Shown here: piece after piece, positions 18,697 through 21,536 of the stretch | Position numbering within the stretch: position 1 is the stretch's first letter | Layout of the letters: each line of letters begins with the position of its first letter | NCBI GenBank assembly: GCA_034698045.1 | Contig: JAQGAU010001086.1 | Span: 1 to 21,536 of the forward strand | From: Paramacrobiotus richtersi | Lineage: Eukaryota > Tardigrada > Eutardigrada > Parachela > Macrobiotidae | DNA: 21,536 bases | Reading direction: 5' to 3' | Made by a program: the position numbers and the translations under genes | The notes under the pieces: model-generated | Seen by the model: only the letters and a program-made list of their open reading frames with translations | Told to the model about the DNA's origin: nothing | The model's database searches: none

Positions 18697-21536
18697 ATGA
18701 GCGCGCCAGGATGGGGCCCTGTTTATTCGCGAAACGAACTGCTGCAAATACAACGCAGCAAGCCATCCACCAAAACCAACTTATCGGAGTCTACCAGGCA
18801 GCGATTAATCGATCTGCGTATCTCCAGACCACCAAAGAAGAAGGGCAAAACGTCGAATTTAATTTTTCGCCATCTGAACATCCGTGGAATAATCGACGAA
18901 GACAAACTGAGTCTCATTCGATCACTGCTCCTCGAGGAACCAAATACAGTATTTGGACTTACTGAAACCCACTTGTATCCAGACTACCCATCATCCCTAT
19001 TGGAAATCACAGGATTTACTCTGTTCCGGAAAGACCGAGAGAATGGTAAGAAAGGTGGTGGAGTAATATTATACGTCCCGCACCATCTGCACGGTAAAGA
19101 GATTGGAGAACCCCGCGAAGTCGAATCGATAACAGTGAAATGTAAAGTCAACGAAAAAGACCTTCTTGTGTCAGCTTGCTACAGGCCACCATCCAGTTCA
19201 TCCGCAGAAACCGTGCAGTTTTTCGACTACCACCAAGAATTATTGTCAACAAATCCATGCAGTGATGTAGTGTTTATGGGAGACCTAAATATAAATGAAG
19301 ATCCGCACAGTATTTCCCCAATGGGGCAACGTTTGGCGGATTTCTGCTCCGTAAACGATCTGGAAAGCACCATCACGAATGCCACTCGAGTTGCCACCAT
19401 TACAACAGAGAGCGGAATTACAAAAACGACCTCCACGAAAATCGATGTCCTGTTGTGCAAACCTCGAGGCAGTTATACCAAAGCCCCAGCAGAAGATGTC
19501 AACGTTCAATGCGACCATCGTTTATGCTCAACTAAATCGACATACCATGTCGCACTTCCGTCCCAAAAAGCAGTACAGTTTCGAATGTGGAATCGGGCGA
19601 ACATGCCTGCGCTGTTGGAAGATGTCAGAAATCATACCAAACAATTTGAGGAATTTGTACCTACTGCCGACCCATCCCAGAAGACTTTCCAGTTTGTCGC
19701 AGGTCTCGTGCGAATAATGGACCATCACTATCCACTCAGGAAGAAGTACGTTAAGGTAAAGGGGTTACCTTGGATTACAGCACGAATCCAAAAAATGATG
19801 CGAGAACGAGACCAGCTATACCGTCAAATGCTGAGATCCAGAGATTCGGAACACCAACGGTTAAGGGGAGTTTTCACCCAAATGAAACGAAAGGTAAAGA
19901 GAGCCATTACGGAAGCCAAGACCAAGTACTTTCAAGATCAGAAGCAACGGACTAATAACATCTGGCAAGCTCTAAATACCATCCTGAATCGTGCCAGTCC
20001 AAATAATTCCAATGTTGATGTTGAACCAAACGAACTTAACAACCATTTCATTCACATTGGTCAACACGGCACACCCCAACCGGCTCCTGCGGGGCCCAGC
20101 ACTCCAGGTGAGACCAGTGACAGCAGTTGCACATTACCGGGTTCGGCTGCTCGCTTTGTTTTTCAGACCATACAGCCGCCAGAGATCGGTAAGCTGCTGA
20201 GCGATGTCATCAAGAAGAAAAAATCTGTTGGACCATCGGGAATACCACGCCAGTTTTTGTCCCAAATCCAGCCCTATATTGTTGTACCAATAACCCATCT
20301 CATCAATCAGTGTCTACAGAGTGGAACGTACCCCGATATCTTTAAGCATGCTGTTGTGACACCAATCCCCAAAAAATCGTCGCCAACAACTGTGGATGAT
20401 TTCCGGCCGATATCACTGGTATCGAATTTGTCAAAAATATTCGAAAGAGTAGTACAGAAACAGCTTGTCCAACACCTGAAGCAGCACAACATCTTATCAC
20501 ACCGCCAGTCCGGATTCAGAAATGGTCACTCTTGTGAGACACTGTTATTGAAAGTAACCGAGTCCTGGAAACAGGCGATGGATACCGGAAACGTTGTAGC
20601 AGCAGCCTTTCTCGACCTGAAAAAGGCATTCGACAGCGTGGACCACGCACGCCTTCTTCGTGTGCTGCGTAGCATTGGAACTGATGGTAAAGAGTTCGAA
20701 TGGTTCTATTCATATTTGCGCCAACGAACGCAGCAAGTGTCTTTTAATGGGAAAGTGTCCAGCACATTAACCATTCAGTCCGGAGTACCGCAGGGTACGG
20801 TACTGGGACCAGTCCTGTTCACCCTATACATGAACAGCCTGCTGACTTTGCCGGAGATCGACCGTATGGGATTTTTGGAATGTTTTGCAGATGACACCAT
20901 TGTTTACTGTATAGGAGAAACGAGCGACGAAGCCACAACAAAACTCAACAACCTGCTGGCGAAAACAGTGGAATGGTTCAGTCTCAATTACCTTGCCTTG
21001 AACGAAAAGAAATGTGTGGCTATGATGATAAGTACACCACAGAAGCGAAAAACGTGTGAGAATGCCGAAATCTTCCTAGATGGTCACAGACTGAAAATGG
21101 TCGACACAATCAAGCACCTTGGAGTTATACTAGATCGGAGCCTTACCTGGAACATGCAATACACAAGCATCGTGAAGAAAATCAACACCGGAATATGTTT
21201 GATCAACCGCGCGAAAGATGGGCTAACCTTACCGGAGCGAGCGATGCTGTACCACGCATTCGTCGAGCCACATCTGAGCTACTGCGCACCAGTTTGGTCA
21301 GGAGCTGCTGAACAACATCGGTAAAAGGTACAAGTGGCACAAAGAAATGCAGTCCGGTCATTGGTAAACTACGACAAAAGGAAGACGATACCGGAAGTCA
21401 TGGCGGAAACTGGAATTGAACCAATTGAGAAGCGATGGAAAGCTCTGGACGCGGCATGTTTGTACCGGATAGCGAATTTTGCATCCGCTGATGTCCCTGC
21501 CTATCTGAGAGAGCTGATCGTCTTCCGGACCAGCGA
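18697..21536 (+). mobile_element. LINE B: second CR1-type LINE, 5' part in window, 3' end beyond
   Basis: A different LINE family from LINE A, in the same orientation and starting within about 160 bp of LINE A's last codon. Only ORF2 is present; no ORF1 lies upstream, so the copy is either 5'-truncated near the ORF2 start or from a family without a separate ORF1. The body is nearly intact, so it is younger or better preserved than LINE A. The coding region runs off the right edge of the window. Confidence 0.85.
18697..21536 (+). pseudogene. LINE B ORF2: endonuclease-reverse transcriptase with one in-frame stop
   Basis: An 875-residue frame from ATG at 18697. A short basic N-terminus contains YSRNELLQIQ, similar to the lead-in of CR1/L2-type ORF2 proteins. 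The endonuclease (about 55-280) shows N61 in HLNIRGI, E90 in LTETHL, GGGVILYV, CYRPPSS, MGDLNIN (D196, N198) and D273-H274. The RT (about 490-800) shows TPIPKKSS, FRPISLVSNLSKIFERV, AAFLDLKKAFDSVDH (D640), SGVPQGTVLGPVLF, FADDTIVY (D732, D733), LNEKKC and IKHLGVILDRSLTW. TAA at 21322-21324 ends the frame, but the same frame continues open to the window edge with normal RT-tail sequence (KVQVAQRNAVRSLVNYDKR), so a single point change probably made the stop. Confidence 0.93.

Noticed and set aside
1-21536. CRISPR arrays, tRNA or rRNA genes, bacterial operons
   Set aside because: No regularly spaced repeats, cloverleaf or rRNA sequence was seen, and the spliced transposon genes show a eukaryotic genome.

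Overview
The window looks like a transposon-dense stretch of an animal genome, most likely an invertebrate. The evidence is the mix of a tyrosine-recombinase retrotransposon, two CR1/Jockey-type LINEs and a PIF/Harbinger DNA transposon whose genes carry short GT-AG introns. No host gene, tRNA, rRNA or CRISPR array is visible, and the species cannot be told from this sequence alone.

Layout. (1) Positions 1 to about 2800, minus strand: the 3' part of a broken DIRS/Ngaro-like retroelement with reverse transcriptase, RNase H and tyrosine recombinase, cut by the window edge. (2) About 2800-8530: a gene-poor block, purine-rich on the plus strand, holding a 42-bp tandem duplication, a pair of small stem-loops and, on the minus strand, a gag-like fossil with one CCHC zinc knuckle. 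(3) About 8530-18600, plus strand: LINE A, a CR1/Jockey-type LINE with ORF1 (RRM-like fold plus zinc knuckles) and ORF2 (endonuclease and reverse transcriptase). It carries a few stops and one frameshift and is split by two later insertions. (4) The first insertion, 9871-14526, is a complete-looking 4656-bp Harbinger element with a TAA target duplication, 37-bp terminal inverted repeats, a five-exon Myb/SANT-like gene and a convergent two-exon DDE transposase gene. Both spliced frames are open. (5) The second insertion, 16490-17600, is a 1111-bp element with inverted repeats and a TA target duplication, of unassigned family, inside the RT domain of LINE A. (6) 18697 to the window end, plus strand: LINE B, a second and nearly intact CR1-type ORF2 broken by a single stop, lying head-to-tail behind LINE A.

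How the parts relate. Removing each DNA transposon together with one copy of its target duplication (TAA, TA) restores the LINE A reading frame exactly across the join, so boundaries and order of events are well supported: LINE A inserted first, both DNA elements later. The Harbinger genes fit the family's two-protein scheme, in which the Myb-like protein helps the transposase reach the element ends. LINE A also has a candidate -1 frameshift signal (T TTT TTC plus a downstream hairpin) in the ORF1/ORF2 overlap, where ORF2 has no ATG of its own. That signal, the repeat-rich Harbinger ends and the unassigned TIR element are the points most worth following up.
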